Notes: generated from the letters alone by a model not told the origin. A stretch of DNA of 39,338 nt from Romboutsia ilealis (GCF_900015215.1 NZ_LN555523.1:2442691-2482028); one strand, 5' to 3'; shown: positions 1-9,997, counted from the stretch's first letter. Program-made: numbers and translations.

Positions 1-76
1 TGGTGATCCATCCGCGACTCGAACGCGGGACACCCTGATTAAAAGTCAGGTGCTCTACCGACTGAGCTAATGGATC
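1..76 (-). tRNA. tRNA-Lys (anticodon TTT)
   Basis: On the minus strand the sequence folds as a full cloverleaf. The 7-bp acceptor stem GATCCAT/ATGGATC is followed by discriminator A and an encoded CCA. The anticodon arm CTGACTTTTAATCAG places TTT in the loop, so it reads lysine codons. The T arm carries GTTCGAGTC. The 3' CCA coincides with the first bases of the window, so the gene is complete but its terminator lies outside. It has its own consensus promoter about 55-85 bases upstream. Confidence 0.97.
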
Positions 77-130
77 ATCTTATGTGTCAAAATTTATCAA
101 ATTTCTTTGTTTCTCTTGCTCACAAAGATT

Positions 131-159
131 ATTATATTAGCTTTTGTATTTTAAGTCAA
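131..159 (-). promoter_or_regulatory. sigma-A type promoter of tRNA-Lys
   Basis: On the minus strand TTGACT (154-159) is followed after exactly 17 bases by TATAAT (131-136). This is near-consensus for the vegetative sigma factor and points at tRNA-Lys. Confidence 0.85.
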
Positions 160-411
160 CATTTTTATTATATTTTTTTATATTTTTTTAAAAAATTAAA
201 TAATATGTTAATTTTCACTATAATATTATATTTTATATTTTCCTAGAATTAGCTCTATTGCTTACTTTCAATCTTATATTAAGATAGCTATATAAACTTT
301 GTTTATTTGATAAATTTTCTTATTTTAATTATAAAAATAAATAAAATTCACATACTCTTTATTCAAAACTAGTTAAATTTTATAAAATAATTTGTTTGTT
401 GTATAAAATAA

Positions 412-441
412 GAGGGTATAAAAATATATTTTAATACCCTC
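412..441 (-). terminator. rho-independent terminator of purA
   Basis: Inverted repeat GAGGGTAT (412-419) / ATACCCTC (434-441). On the minus strand it is followed by a T-rich TTATTTTATA, 32 bases past the purA stop codon. The loop is long and AT-rich. Confidence 0.7.
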
Positions 442-472
442 GACTATTTTTATTAATTATTAGTATTTAAAA

Positions 473-1765
<1,293 letters not shown>

Positions 1766-1804
1766 TCACCTCTATATTTCGATTTTCGAACGCTTTACTT
1801 ATAC

Positions 1805-1833
1805 ATTTTATCAAATATACGTACTATTTTCAA
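1805..1833 (-). promoter_or_regulatory. purA promoter
   Basis: On the minus strand TTGAAA (1828-1833), a 17-base spacer and TAAAAT (1805-1810) lie about 45 bases upstream of the purA ATG. Good sigma-A match with optimal spacing. Confidence 0.7.
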
Positions 1834-2140
1834 ACCTTTTTAATATTATATTATTTTTAATATGTACTTTTCTATCATAATTTAAATCTTCTGTAATTTT
1901 TATATTATCTATTAAATTACCTAAACTATTTTTCCCATTATAGTTTATAAAATGTATACTTATCTCATAATTACATCTAAAATGTATTCTATTTTTAATA
2001 CAGTAAAATATTAAACTTTCTTCAATTTTTTAATCTACAATTCTTAATATGTTAATTTAATTGTTTATCTCTATCATTTTGGGATATATATATATTAAAT
2101 TTATATTCAACACACGTTCCTCTATAAAATTAATTTTTAT

Positions 2141-2177
2141 AAATATAAAAGCAAGCTATTAGCTTGCTTTTATATTT
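2141..2177 (-). terminator. terminator of the dnaB operon
   Basis: A perfect 17-bp inverted repeat with a 3-base loop: AAATATAAAAGCAAGCT (2141-2157) pairs with 2161-2177. The GC-containing core sits at the loop and the outer stem is A/T, so it can terminate in either direction. It lies about 150 bases beyond the dnaB stop codon. Confidence 0.8.
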
Positions 2178-2185
2178 ATTCACAT

Positions 2186-2316
2186 TTATCAACATCACTT
2201 TTGTGGATATTGTGGATAACATTTTATTAAAATTTCAATGCTTGTAGATATCTTAAGATAAATATCCACAATATAGCATTTTCAATTTCTCACTTTATGT
2301 GGATATTTGTAGATAT
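2186..2316. promoter_or_regulatory. cluster of DnaA-box-like 9-mers beside dnaB
   Basis: The 1834-2324 gap has no credible gene but contains a run of DnaA-box-like 9-mers. TTATCAACA is at 2186. TGTGGATAT is at 2202, directly abutting consensus TGTGGATAA at 2211. TGTAGATAT is at 2243 and 2308. ATATCCACA is at 2262, and TGTGGATAT again at 2298. One is a perfect consensus box; the others have one or two mismatches. The density resembles that at oriC, 21 kb away. Confidence 0.65.
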
Positions 2317-2324
2317 CTTCCAAA

Positions 2325-3653
2325 TTATATATCTCTAGATTTATCCGCAAATTTTTGAATTTCTCCAAGCCAAACTAATTCAACTGAACCCGTTTCACCA
2401 TGTCTATTTTTTGCAATTATAATTTCACCTATATTTTTTCTATCAGAATCTGGATGATAGTATTCATCTCTATATAAAAACATAACTATATCTGCATCTT
2501 GCTCTATAGAACCAGATTCTCTTAAATCTGATAGCATTGGTCTATGATCAGCCCTCTGTTCAGGAGCACGAGATAACTGAGAAAGTGCAACTACTGGACA
2601 GTTCAACTCTTTTGCGATTATCTTTAAAGATCTTGATATTTTGGCTATCTCTTGTTGTCTACTTTCGTTATTACCTTCACCTTCCATAAGCTGAAGATAA
2701 TCTATTAATATTAAGTCTAAACCTTGCTCTATTTTTAATTTTCTACACTTTGATCTCAATTCTGAAATTTTTATACCAGGAGTATCATCTATATGAATTT
2801 TAGCATTAGATAAAACTGCCATAGCATCTATTATTCTTGGCCAATCATTCTCATTTAGCTTACCTGTTTTTAATTTACTAAGTTCAACATTTGATTGTGC
2901 AGACAACATACGTTGTACTAACTGCTCTTTAGACATCTCTAAACTAAATACTGCTACAGATGCATCACCCTTTAATGCAGCATTTTGTACAAGGTTTAAT
3001 GAAAATGCAGTCTTACCCATTGCTGGACGAGCAGCAATTAGTAATAAATCTGTCCTTTGCATCCCATTAATTTTTTTATTTAAATCTCTAAATCCAGTTG
3101 TTATTCCCGTTATTTCAGATTTATTTGTGTATAAGTGTTCTATCATATCATATGTATCCATTAAAACTGAATTTATAGATTTAAAATCATCACTAGTTTT
3201 TTCTTGTGATATATCAAATATCTTTTTTTCAGCTACTTCTAGAACATCTTCAATTTTAGTTGAGCCGTCATATCCTAAATTTATTATATCATTAGAAACC
3301 TTTATAAGCTTTCTAAGTACTGATTTCTCTTTTACTATGTCTGCATAATACTTGACATTTGATGTTGTTGGAACAATTGTAGATAGACTGGTTATATAAC
3401 TAATTCCTCCCACATCATCTAAGTGACCTTGCTTTTTTAATTCTTCTGTTAGTGTTATTAAATCTATAGGTTCAGACTTATTACTTAATTTAATCATAGA
3501 TTCATATATAATTTTATGAGCCTCTTTATAAAAATCATCTGGATTTATAGTTTCACTGACTGTTATAATAGCATCTTTATCAAGTAATATAGAACCTAAT
3601 ATAGACTGTTCTGATTCCACACTATGCGGAGGGATTCTAGTTATATCCTCCAT
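2325..3653 (-). CDS. dnaB: replicative DNA helicase (DnaB family; called DnaC in Bacillus)
   Basis: Hexameric 5'-3' helicase that unwinds the fork and recruits primase. The protein has the N-terminal DnaB domain (about residues 10-110), a linker, and a RecA-like ATPase domain with Walker A ARPAMGKT (208-215), Walker B LILIDYLQLM, and the conserved SQLSRAPEQR and LRESGSIEQDAD segments. I place the start at the ATG ending at 3653 (442 residues), because GAGGTG lies six bases upstream; a GTG nine bases further upstream would sit inside that Shine-Dalgarno sequence. It is the last gene of the run MazG-like, yybS, gdpP, rplI, dnaB. The rplI-dnaB pairing is common in Firmicutes. DnaA-box-like sites follow its stop codon. 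Confidence 0.97.
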   Translation of the reverse strand: MEDITRIPPHSVESEQSILGSILLDKDAIITVSETINPDDFYKEAHKIIYESMIKLSNKSEPIDLITLTEELKKQGHLDDVGGISYITSLSTIVPTTSNVKYYADIVKEKSVLRKLIKVSNDIINLGYDGSTKIEDVLEVAEKKIFDISQEKTSDDFKSINSVLMDTYDMIEHLYTNKSEITGITTGFRDLNKKINGMQRTDLLLIAARPAMGKTAFSLNLVQNAALKGDASVAVFSLEMSKEQLVQRMLSAQSNVELSKLKTGKLNENDWPRIIDAMAVLSNAKIHIDDTPGIKISELRSKCRKLKIEQGLDLILIDYLQLMEGEGNNESRQQEIAKISRSLKIIAKELNCPVVALSQLSRAPEQRADHRPMLSDLRESGSIEQDADIVMFLYRDEYYHPDSDRKNIGEIIIAKNRHGETGSVELVWLGEIQKFADKSRDI

Positions 3654-3675
3654 TTTTATCACCTCAAGATTTTGT

Positions 3676-4125
3676 CTATTGTTTTTCTTTTACGTCTACT
3701 CTTAATTTTGTAGTTACTTTTTGATGTATTTTTATATCAACAAATCTTGAACCTAATACTCTTATTGGTTCATCTAAAGTTATTTTTCTCTTATCTACTT
3801 CTATATTATGTTGCTTTTTGATTTGTTCAGCTATATCTTTTGATGTTATTGACCCGAAAAGTCTTCCTCCATCACCAGCCTTAGCATATATAACTACATT
3901 TAATTCTTCCATTTTTTTGCCTAATTCTACTGCTGCTTCATATTCTTTTTGAGCTTTTAACTCCTTTGATTTATTCTTTTCATTTAATTCTTTCATATTT
4001 GTATTATCAGCAGGTACTGCTAATTTTTTAGGTAATAAGTAGTTTCTTGCGTATCCATCACTTACTTCTTTTACTTCATTTTTCTTTCCTGTTCCTTTTA
4101 CGTCTTTTAATAATATAACTTTCAT
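3676..4125 (-). CDS. rplI: 50S ribosomal protein L9
   Basis: L9 binds domain V of 23S rRNA at the base of the L1 stalk and helps maintain reading frame. The 149-residue protein has the classic N-terminal domain ([20 protein letters not shown], then [15 protein letters not shown]), the long charged central helix, and the C-terminal domain. Its ATG follows the gdpP TAG directly, and its Shine-Dalgarno AAGGAGG lies inside the end of gdpP, so the two genes are likely translationally coupled. dnaB follows after a short gap. Confidence 0.97.
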   Translation of the reverse strand: MKVILLKDVKGTGKKNEVKEVSDGYARNYLLPKKLAVPADNTNMKELNEKNKSKELKAQKEYEAAVELGKKMEELNVVIYAKAGDGGRLFGSITSKDIAEQIKKQHNIEVDKRKITLDEPIRVLGSRFVDIKIHQKVTTKLRVDVKEKQ

Positions 4126-6117
4126 CTATTCTTCCTCCTTAATATATGTCTGTATTGTATCTTCTACCATTTCATATGCCTTTTCTAGTGAAGTATCTAA
4201 TTGAACACCAGCCATATCTCTGTGCCCACCTCCACCTAGCTTTTCCATTAATACATGTACATTTATATTTCCTAGCGATCTAGCACTTATAAATACTCTA
4301 TCATCTTTTCTACCTAAAACAAATGATGCCTCTACTTCTTTTATATTTAACAATTCATCCGCAGCTTGAGCAATTACTATATTTATATTATCGCTCTCTG
4401 TCTTAGTATATGCTAAACATATATTATGGTTTATAACTTTTGCATTTTTAATAATCTCCGCCTTAGTTATAAAGTCTTTTATATCTGAATTAAATAATTT
4501 CTTAACCTCAATAGTATCTGCTCCAGATTTCTTTAGATATGATGCAGCTTCAAAAGTTCTTACACCTGTTTTAAATGCAAAGTTTTTAGTATCTAAACTA
4601 ATCCCTGCTAATAGTCCTTCTGCTGTTAATTTATTTATTCTTACATCATCTTCAATATATTGTACAAGTTCTGTTACCATTTCACATGTAGATGATACGT
4701 AAATTTCATGGAATAAAAGGACTGTATCATTAATAAAATCTACACCTCTTCTATGATGGTCTATGACAACTACTTTATCCGATATATCTAATAACTGTGG
4801 ACACTCGGTAAAATTAGGTCTATGTGTATCTACAACTACTACAACAGTGTTTTTCTCACACTCTCTTATTGCGTAATCACTATCAACAAAAACACCATCA
4901 TAATAATCTGATTTTTTAATCCTTTTTATAAATTCTTCAATAGATTCATTTGCATAATTTAAAACTATATTAGCTGTTTTATTACATGATTTACATATAT
5001 CATATATACCAATAGCTGCTCCTATAGCATCCATATCTGGATACTTATGACCCATTATAAATACATGGTCACTTTCTAAAATAACTTCTCTCAAAGCATG
5101 CCCTATAAGTCTTGATTTTACTTTAGTAGTTTTTTCTACTGCTTTAGATTTGCCACCATAGAAAGCAAACTTATCTTTTGTTTTTACAACAGCTTGATCT
5201 CCACCTCTACCTAAAGCTAAATCAAGTGCTCCTGTTGCAAGTTTTAAGTTTTCATTTATTGTATCTCCATCTATACCAATCCCCATACTTATCGTTACAG
5301 GAAGATTGTTTCCAAAGTCAATTTTTCTTATTTGATCTAACACTGAAAACTTATCTACTTCTAATTTCTTTAGTTCTTTTTTATTCATTATTAAGAAAAA
5401 TTTGTCTTTAGATGTTCTTCTTAATGCACCAGTTGAATTTATTTCTAATGAAGTTAATTCTTTTTCTATTGCTACGCTTAGAAGTGGTCTATTCTCTTCA
5501 TTTGTGCTCTTTAAAACTTCATCATATCCATCTACTTGTATTAACATTATTGCATTTTTTTCTTCATTATATTTTTGCTGCATGTGTAAAAAATCTGTTT
5601 TATCTATCCAATATAGCATCATTAGATATTTTGCACTTTTTCCATTTTCATTTTTTATTACGTTATAAACTATAGTATACTCTCTATCTTTATAGCTTAT
5701 ATCCGTATACATTTCTTTATTTTCATTTAATACTTTTCTAAGATTTAAGTTTTTTATAAGATTATCAATATTTACGCCTAGTAAATCATCCTCACCTATC
5801 ATAGTATTAAACTTTCCATTATACCAAGTAATGCTACCATCAAATTCAAGTATACATAAAGGTATTGGAAGATTCATTACTGCTTTTTTAGTAGTTTCAT
5901 CTATATCCAAAGATAAATTTTGAATATAATTAGTCCATTCTTTTCTTCTTATATTAGTTGTCTTCCAATTGTTAAAAACCATATATAAAAATCCAATAAA
6001 GAATAAGCATCCTATATAAAAATTGTAGTAAAGTAGAAATATAGATGCTATTCCTACAATGACTATATATAGGTTTACTTCTGGCATATTCATTTTTAAG
6101 ATTCGTTTACTAGTCAT
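4126..6117 (-). CDS. gdpP: membrane c-di-AMP phosphodiesterase (GdpP/YybT family)
   Basis: GdpP hydrolyses cyclic di-AMP to pApA, which in Firmicutes links to cell-wall stress, potassium and osmotic balance. The 663-residue protein has two membrane helices (about 14-50), a PAS-like region (about 80-175), and a degenerate GGDEF domain (about 190-320). The GGDEF signature is replaced by GRGGDQAV at 303-310, as expected for a non-cyclase. The C-terminal DHH-DHHA1 domain has GHKYPDMDA (356-364), DTHRP starting at Asp430, DHH at 453-455, and a late GGGGHRDMAG. All metal-binding residues look present. Start: ATG five bases after AGGAGG. Operon with yybS upstream and rplI downstream, as in Bacillus. 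Confidence 0.95.
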   Translation of the reverse strand: MTSKRILKMNMPEVNLYIVIVGIASIFLLYYNFYIGCLFFIGFLYMVFNNWKTTNIRRKEWTNYIQNLSLDIDETTKKAVMNLPIPLCILEFDGSITWYNGKFNTMIGEDDLLGVNIDNLIKNLNLRKVLNENKEMYTDISYKDREYTIVYNVIKNENGKSAKYLMMLYWIDKTDFLHMQQKYNEEKNAIMLIQVDGYDEVLKSTNEENRPLLSVAIEKELTSLEINSTGALRRTSKDKFFLIMNKKELKKLEVDKFSVLDQIRKIDFGNNLPVTISMGIGIDGDTINENLKLATGALDLALGRGGDQAVVKTKDKFAFYGGKSKAVEKTTKVKSRLIGHALREVILESDHVFIMGHKYPDMDAIGAAIGIYDICKSCNKTANIVLNYANESIEEFIKRIKKSDYYDGVFVDSDYAIRECEKNTVVVVVDTHRPNFTECPQLLDISDKVVVIDHHRRGVDFINDTVLLFHEIYVSSTCEMVTELVQYIEDDVRINKLTAEGLLAGISLDTKNFAFKTGVRTFEAASYLKKSGADTIEVKKLFNSDIKDFITKAEIIKNAKVINHNICLAYTKTESDNINIVIAQAADELLNIKEVEASFVLGRKDDRVFISARSLGNINVHVLMEKLGGGGHRDMAGVQLDTSLEKAYEMVEDTIQTYIKEEE

Positions 6118-6126
6118 CTATACCTC

Positions 6127-7080
6127 CTAAGTAGATTTATAGCTTCTTACCCTTCTAAAGTCTATTATACTATCTAACATACCTACAAAAGATATTCCCA
6201 TAAATCCAAATATACTTAAAATTAATACTGATATAAATATCATTTTTAATGAACCACTTCTAATCCACTTTTTAAAATAGTGAATAGAAACTGATATACC
6301 TTGAAGCATAAACATAAAATTAAATACTAGTTGTAAATTTAACATTATTAAATCCGTATGTAAATTTACTTTAATTAAATCCATAAATAAAACAAGTATA
6401 TATAGCGTAAATGATACAGTTACAGCATTCCCTGGTAAATAAAAATCTGTAAATTTAGGTAATCCCAAATTTATCATTTTTATTCTCTTTAAAACAAAAA
6501 TTTCTAAAGCATATACGATAAATGAAACAATAATCCCTTGTAAAAATAACATTGTAGGTAACATATTATTAATATAATCTACTATATCTGATGCCTTAAA
6601 TCCTTCTTTTAAAATTATTCCTGCATTTTCCATAATAGCTACTTGAACATTTACAGATTCTTTTAGTGTATTCATAAAATCATCTAATATATTTGTTTTA
6701 AATATTATATTTGCAATAAAGAAAAATACTATTACACATATCATAGTTACTATAGTACCTATATATATCGGTTCAAATTTATTAAAATTATCTTCTTTAT
6801 TATTTCTTATTGCACTTCCTATAAAAAGTCCTGGAACTATGCTCATTATACATAAGCTAACTGAATATAGTGGATTTACAGTAAACATTAATATTAAAAA
6901 TGTTACTATTAAAGATAATATAGAGTATTTATTATCAGTTAATGTTCCTATAATTGCATAGGGTACTGGTATTGCTATACTTAGTATACTTAGCATAGGT
7001 ACATATACTGTTATTAAACATAACAATATACCTAATGTAGCTATCAGCGATGCCTGAGTTAGCCTTAATCTATTATTCAA
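6127..7080 (-). CDS. yybS: DUF2232 polytopic membrane protein (YybS family)
   Basis: A 317-residue, very hydrophobic protein with about seven or eight membrane segments, beginning with a helix in the first 35 residues and ending with a short basic tail (FRRVRSYKST). It matches the YybS/DUF2232 family by length, topology and its place directly upstream of gdpP. The biochemical function is not established; some relatives resemble substrate-binding components of ECF transporters. I choose the TTG at 7080, preceded by GGGAGTG at good spacing. It is nine bases from gdpP and seven from the MazG-like gene, so clearly co-transcribed. Confidence 0.85.
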   Translation of the reverse strand: MNNRLRLTQASLIATLGILLCLITVYVPMLSILSIAIPVPYAIIGTLTDNKYSILSLIVTFLILMFTVNPLYSVSLCIMSIVPGLFIGSAIRNNKEDNFNKFEPIYIGTIVTMICVIVFFFIANIIFKTNILDDFMNTLKESVNVQVAIMENAGIILKEGFKASDIVDYINNMLPTMLFLQGIIVSFIVYALEIFVLKRIKMINLGLPKFTDFYLPGNAVTVSFTLYILVLFMDLIKVNLHTDLIMLNLQLVFNFMFMLQGISVSIHYFKKWIRSGSLKMIFISVLILSIFGFMGISFVGMLDSIIDFRRVRSYKST

Positions 7081-7087
7081 TTTAAAA

Positions 7088-7408
7088 TCACTCCCTGTTT
7101 TCTATATGTTTTTTTAAATTTGAAAAATCTCCATACCAACTTTCTACACTATGATTTTGATCTATTCCTATTCTTATCTTTTCTTTTATCTTATAATCTA
7201 TTTCACTAAAACTTATTCCTAATCTTTTAGCTAGTAAATATGTTATCATTATTATATTTGCCAAAGTGTCTTGAAGTACTTCATCTAAAGGTTTTACACC
7301 CTTGAAAATTAAATCAAATACATCTCCTACACTAAGTATAAGCTCCTTCTTCATCCACTCTATTATTTTTACATTTTTAGTTACATCAGAATTTCTATCG
7401 AATTTCAC
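7088..7408 (-). CDS. MazG-like family protein
   Basis: A 106-residue, largely helical cytosolic protein. The LQDTLANIIMITYLLAKRLGISFSEIDYKIKEKI stretch (about residues 45-78) resembles the short MazG-like family related to all-alpha NTP pyrophosphatases; I call it from this pattern and from its place upstream of yybS-gdpP. The classic acidic EExxE metal motif is not obvious, so enzymatic activity is uncertain. Start: GTG at 7408, preceded by a G-rich ribosome site (about seven G) and an extended -10 promoter. It heads the operon leading to dnaB. Confidence 0.6.
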   Translation of the reverse strand: MKFDRNSDVTKNVKIIEWMKKELILSVGDVFDLIFKGVKPLDEVLQDTLANIIMITYLLAKRLGISFSEIDYKIKEKIRIGIDQNHSVESWYGDFSNLKKHIENRE

Positions 7409-7433
7409 AGCTTCCCCCCCTTAATATATAAAT

Positions 7434-7442
7434 ATTATATCA
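7434..7442 (-). promoter_or_regulatory. extended -10 promoter of the MazG-like/gdpP/dnaB operon
   Basis: On the minus strand TGATATAAT forms an extended -10 element 25-35 bases upstream of the GTG start. A second TATAAT lies 12 bases further upstream (7446-7451). No strong -35 element is visible. Confidence 0.5.
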
Positions 7443-7471
7443 TAAATTATAACAGATTTAACCAGATAAAC

Positions 7472-7495
7472 AAAAAAACGAGCCATAAGGCTCGT
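7472..7495 (-). terminator. terminator of rpsF-ssb-rpsR
   Basis: Stem ACGAGCC (7478-7484), loop ATAA, stem GGCTCGT (7489-7495). On the minus strand it is followed by seven T. It lies just past the rpsR stop codon. Confidence 0.92.
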
Positions 7496-7502
7496 CCTTT
7501 TC

Positions 7503-7730
7503 TTAGTCTAATGTATATGGTAAAAGTGCTATGTTTCTAGCTCTCTTTATTGCAACTGTTAATTCTCTTTGGTGCTTAGCACAAGTTCCAGAGATTCTTC
7601 TTGGTAATATTTTACCTCTTTCAGTTACGTATTTTTGTAATCTTTGAGTGTTTTTGTAGTCTATTCTAGCATCTTTAGAAGCACAGAATTGACAAACTCT
7701 CTTCTTCTTACGTCTCTTCTTGTTTATCAT
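7503..7730 (-). CDS. rpsR: 30S ribosomal protein S18
   Basis: S18 binds the 30S platform as a heterodimer with S6. The 75-residue protein has the basic N-terminus [35 protein letters not shown], and the S18 signature [31 protein letters not shown] split over its C-terminal half. I start at the ATG ending at 7730, behind AAGGAGGG. A longer frame opening at 7772 would overlap ssb and lacks a ribosome site. Third gene of rpsF-ssb-rpsR. Confidence 0.97.
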   Translation of the reverse strand: MINKKRRKKKRVCQFCASKDARIDYKNTQRLQKYVTERGKILPRRISGTCAKHQRELTVAIKRARNIALLPYTLD

Positions 7731-7749
7731 AGTAAATTTCCCTCCTTTT

Positions 7750-8196
7750 TTAGAATGGTATATCGTCATCATCTATTGCTTGGAATCCTTGTGGATCTAA
7801 TCCAGTTGGCTCAAAGCTAGGTTCAAAGTTCGGCTCAAACCCTTGATGATTTCCTTTATATGAACTCTCAGATTTATTTTTTGTATCTAAGAACTGTACT
7901 CTATTTGCATTTACTCTAGTAGCCCTTCTAGTTTCTCCAGCTTGATTTTGGTAACTATCAATTCTTAATGAACCTTGTATAGCCACTAAACTTCCTTTTC
8001 CTATATAGTTAGCGCAATTCTCTGCAGATTTGCCCCAAACTTGTATATCTATAAAGTCAGTTTCTCTTTTCCCATCTTTGCCTGAGAATTCTCTATCAAC
8101 AGCTATTGCAAAGTTTGCAACAGGCGTTCCAGTCCCTGCGATGTATCTTAACTCAGGATCCCTAGTTAATCTACCAATTAATACAACATGGTTCAT
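7750..8196 (-). CDS. ssb: single-stranded DNA-binding protein
   Basis: SSB coats single-stranded DNA and recruits repair and replication proteins. The OB fold covers about residues 1-105 ([18 protein letters not shown], then [20 protein letters not shown]). A flexible linker follows, containing three FEP triplets ([11 protein letters not shown]). The acidic C-terminal tip DDDDIPF is the conserved partner-docking peptide. At 148 residues it is a normal replicative SSB. Between rpsF and rpsR as in most Firmicutes, sharing their promoter and terminator. Confidence 0.96.
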   Translation of the reverse strand: MNHVVLIGRLTRDPELRYIAGTGTPVANFAIAVDREFSGKDGKRETDFIDIQVWGKSAENCANYIGKGSLVAIQGSLRIDSYQNQAGETRRATRVNANRVQFLDTKNKSESSYKGNHQGFEPNFEPSFEPTGLDPQGFQAIDDDDIPF

Positions 8197-8230
8197 AATA
8201 ACACCGCCTTTTTAGTAATAAAACTAGTTA

Positions 8231-8509
8231 TTAAGCAACAACTATCATATGTCTTATTACGTTTTCGTTTATCTTTAAGTTTCTATCTAATTCTTTAGGT
8301 ACTTCAACACCAGCTGCGAAGTTAACTAATACGTAGTGACCTTCAGTGAACTTAGCTATTGGGTAAGCTAATTTTTTGTTCCCCCATACGTCAACTTTAG
8401 CTACTTCTCCGTTAGTAGCAACTACTTCCTTAACTTTGTTAAGAACAGCTTCTCTTGTTTCTTCATCAGCGTTTGGCTTTACTACGAAAACTAATTCATA
8501 ATTTCTCAT
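8231..8509 (-). CDS. rpsF: 30S ribosomal protein S6
   Basis: S6 pairs with S18 on the 30S platform. The 92-residue sequence (MRNYELVFVVKPNADEE, VDVWGNKKLAYPIAKFTEGHYVLVNF, IRHMIVV) is a standard short S6 without an acidic tail. ATG start behind AGGGAGGTG. First gene of rpsF-ssb-rpsR, with a near-perfect promoter and a structured leader that may be the S6:S18 autoregulatory site. Confidence 0.96.
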   Translation of the reverse strand: MRNYELVFVVKPNADEETREAVLNKVKEVVATNGEVAKVDVWGNKKLAYPIAKFTEGHYVLVNFAAGVEVPKELDRNLKINENVIRHMIVVA

Positions 8510-8538
8510 TATCTTTTCACCTCCCTTTGGACTTAACG

Positions 8539-8580
8539 GCTCTACATTTGTAGAGCAGAGAAATGAGATTTAAATCTCAT
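8539..8580 (-). promoter_or_regulatory. rpsF leader, candidate S6:S18 autoregulatory element
   Basis: On the minus strand the leader has a palindromic hairpin (8563-8580, ATGAGATTT/AAATCTCAT), then GCTCTAC-AAAT-GTAGAGC (8539-8556) immediately followed by CG, giving the hairpin-flanking CCG reported for S6:S18-bound rpsF leaders. It ends about 15 bases before the ribosome site. The fold is visible; the assignment is inference from the family. Confidence 0.55.
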
Positions 8581-8588
8581 ACCTACAC

Positions 8589-8617
8589 ATTTTATCATTA
8601 GTTTTTACAAATGTCAA
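8589..8617 (-). promoter_or_regulatory. rpsF-ssb-rpsR promoter
   Basis: On the minus strand TTGACA (8612-8617), 17 bases, then TAAAAT (8589-8594). Strong sigma-A promoter directly upstream of the leader hairpins. Confidence 0.85.
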
Positions 8618-8743
8618 TTCGATTTTATGTCGCACCTTCTATTATTACATTTTTTTGCCTTCTAATACGTATACATTTAAATTAATCTGCTAATAATATA
8701 TACATATAGCCCCATAACTTAAATATTTTTCATCCCAATCTCC

Positions 8744-8783
8744 CATAAAAAAATGGTGGTAATGTTACCACCATTTTTTTATG
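8744..8783 (-). terminator. terminator of the aminotransferase gene
   Basis: Inverted repeat with core ATGGTGGTAA (8753-8762) / TTACCACCAT (8765-8774), flanked by A7 and T7 runs and closing CAT/ATG. It follows the aminotransferase stop by 12 bases and is symmetric enough to work in both directions. The rest of 8618-8743 shows nothing else. Confidence 0.88.
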
Positions 8784-8794
8784 TACAATTTTAA

Positions 8795-9997
8795 TTAAAT
8801 GTTTTGTTTAACAGCCATATATTTTCTTAAAATTAATCCTATCCTCTTTATTCCTTCAACTATTCTATCATCTGACATGTTTGAGTAATTTAATCTAAAG
8901 CAGTTTTCTGTTCCTCCATTAGGGAAAAATGACCCACCAGGTACATATGCAACATTATTTGCCAAGCAATCCTTCATTATAATTCTTGAATCTAAATGTT
9001 TTGGAAGTTCTACCCATATAAATAATCCACCCTCTGGATAAGTATATTCTACACCTTCTGGGAATTCTTCTTTCATTGTCTCTAACATTAAATCTCTACG
9101 TCTTGCATATACTTCATTTATTTTTTTTACATGATTATCTAAATTATATAAATCTATAAATTTACTTACTTCTCTTTGGGATATACTTGATGATTGTAGG
9201 TCTGCTACTTGTTTTACAAATATGAATTTCTTTAATATGTTTTGAGATGCACATGTCCAACCTAGTCTATATCCTGGACATAATATTTTCGAGAAAGTAC
9301 CTAAGAAAATAACTAATCCTTTTTTATCCATAGATTTCAAAGATGGTATACTTTCACCTTCAAATCTTAATTCACCATATGGGTTATCCTCTAAAACAGG
9401 TATTTCATACTTACTTATTATTTCTATAAATTTTTTACGCCTTTCAAGTGTCCATGTTATACCTGTAGGATTTTGAAAATCAGGTATTACATAAATCATT
9501 TTTACATTTTCTGTAACCTCTAATATTTTTTCTAACGCTTCCATAATCATTCCATCTTTATCAGTAGGAACTTCTATGAATTTAGAGCCATATGATTTAA
9601 ATGCATTTATTGCTCCTAAATATGATGGACTTTCACATAAAACTATGTCACCTTCATTTAAGAATACTCTTCCTGCGAAGTCTAGTCCTTGTTGAGAACC
9701 ATTGGTTATTAGTATATCATCTTTAGTTACATTTGTTTTATTTTTACTATTCATTCTTCTTGCTATTTTTTCTCTCAATGGTTGAAATCCTTCTGTTGTT
9801 GAGTATTGAAGGGCTTGAGTCCCTGATTCCTCTAATACTATTTTAGATATTTCTTTCATTTCCTCTATAGGAAATAGCTCTGGTGCCGGCAATCCCCCAG
9901 CAAAAGATATTACTTCCGGTTTTTCTGTAAGCTTTAAAAGTTCACGAATTTCTGATTCCTTTAACCCTTCCATTCTTTTGGCAAATCTAATAGCCAT
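8795..9997 (-). CDS. PLP-dependent aminotransferase, class I/II (2-aminoadipate/MocR-like branch)
   Basis: Fold-type I PLP enzyme of 400 residues moving an amino group between an amino acid and a 2-oxo acid. SFAGGLPAPELFP (31-43) is typical of the LysN/MocR-like branch. Active-site residues seen: Asn176 in FQNPTG, Asp204 and Tyr207 in EDNPYGEL, Schiff-base Lys237 in GTFSKILCPGYRLGW, and a substrate-carboxylate Arg in NCFRLNYS. No DNA-binding domain is fused, so it is an enzyme and not a MocR regulator. The substrate cannot be told from sequence; aromatic, branched-chain or 2-aminoadipate are possible. Monocistronic, with a terminator after it and an extended -10 before it. Confidence 0.85.
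   Translation of the reverse strand: MAIRFAKRMEGLKESEIRELLKLTEKPEVISFAGGLPAPELFPIEEMKEISKIVLEESGTQALQYSTTEGFQPLREKIARRMNSKNKTNVTKDDILITNGSQQGLDFAGRVFLNEGDIVLCESPSYLGAINAFKSYGSKFIEVPTDKDGMIMEALEKILEVTENVKMIYVIPDFQNPTGITWTLERRKKFIEIISKYEIPVLEDNPYGELRFEGESIPSLKSMDKKGLVIFLGTFSKILCPGYRLGWTCASQNILKKFIFVKQVADLQSSSISQREVSKFIDLYNLDNHVKKINEVYARRRDLMLETMKEEFPEGVEYTYPEGGLFIWVELPKHLDSRIIMKDCLANNVAYVPGGSFFPNGGTENCFRLNYSNMSDDRIVEGIKRIGLILRKYMAVKQNI

Larger units (their letters stand above)
77..472. other. intergenic region between tRNA-Lys and purA
   Basis: This 396-base AT-rich gap holds the tRNA-Lys promoter near its left end and the purA terminator near its right end, both listed separately. Between about 160 and 411 I see no credible reading frame, RNA or repeat. 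Confidence 0.6.

Noticed and set aside
7503..7772. 89-residue version of S18 starting at 7772
   Set aside because: The extra 14 residues overlap the end of ssb and have no ribosome site; the internal ATG at 7730 follows AAGGAGGG and gives the normal S18 N-terminus.
7835..7866. Three FEP triplets in the SSB linker as a possible functional repeat
   Set aside because: SSB linkers are low-complexity and vary freely between species; three short triplets are not evidence of function.
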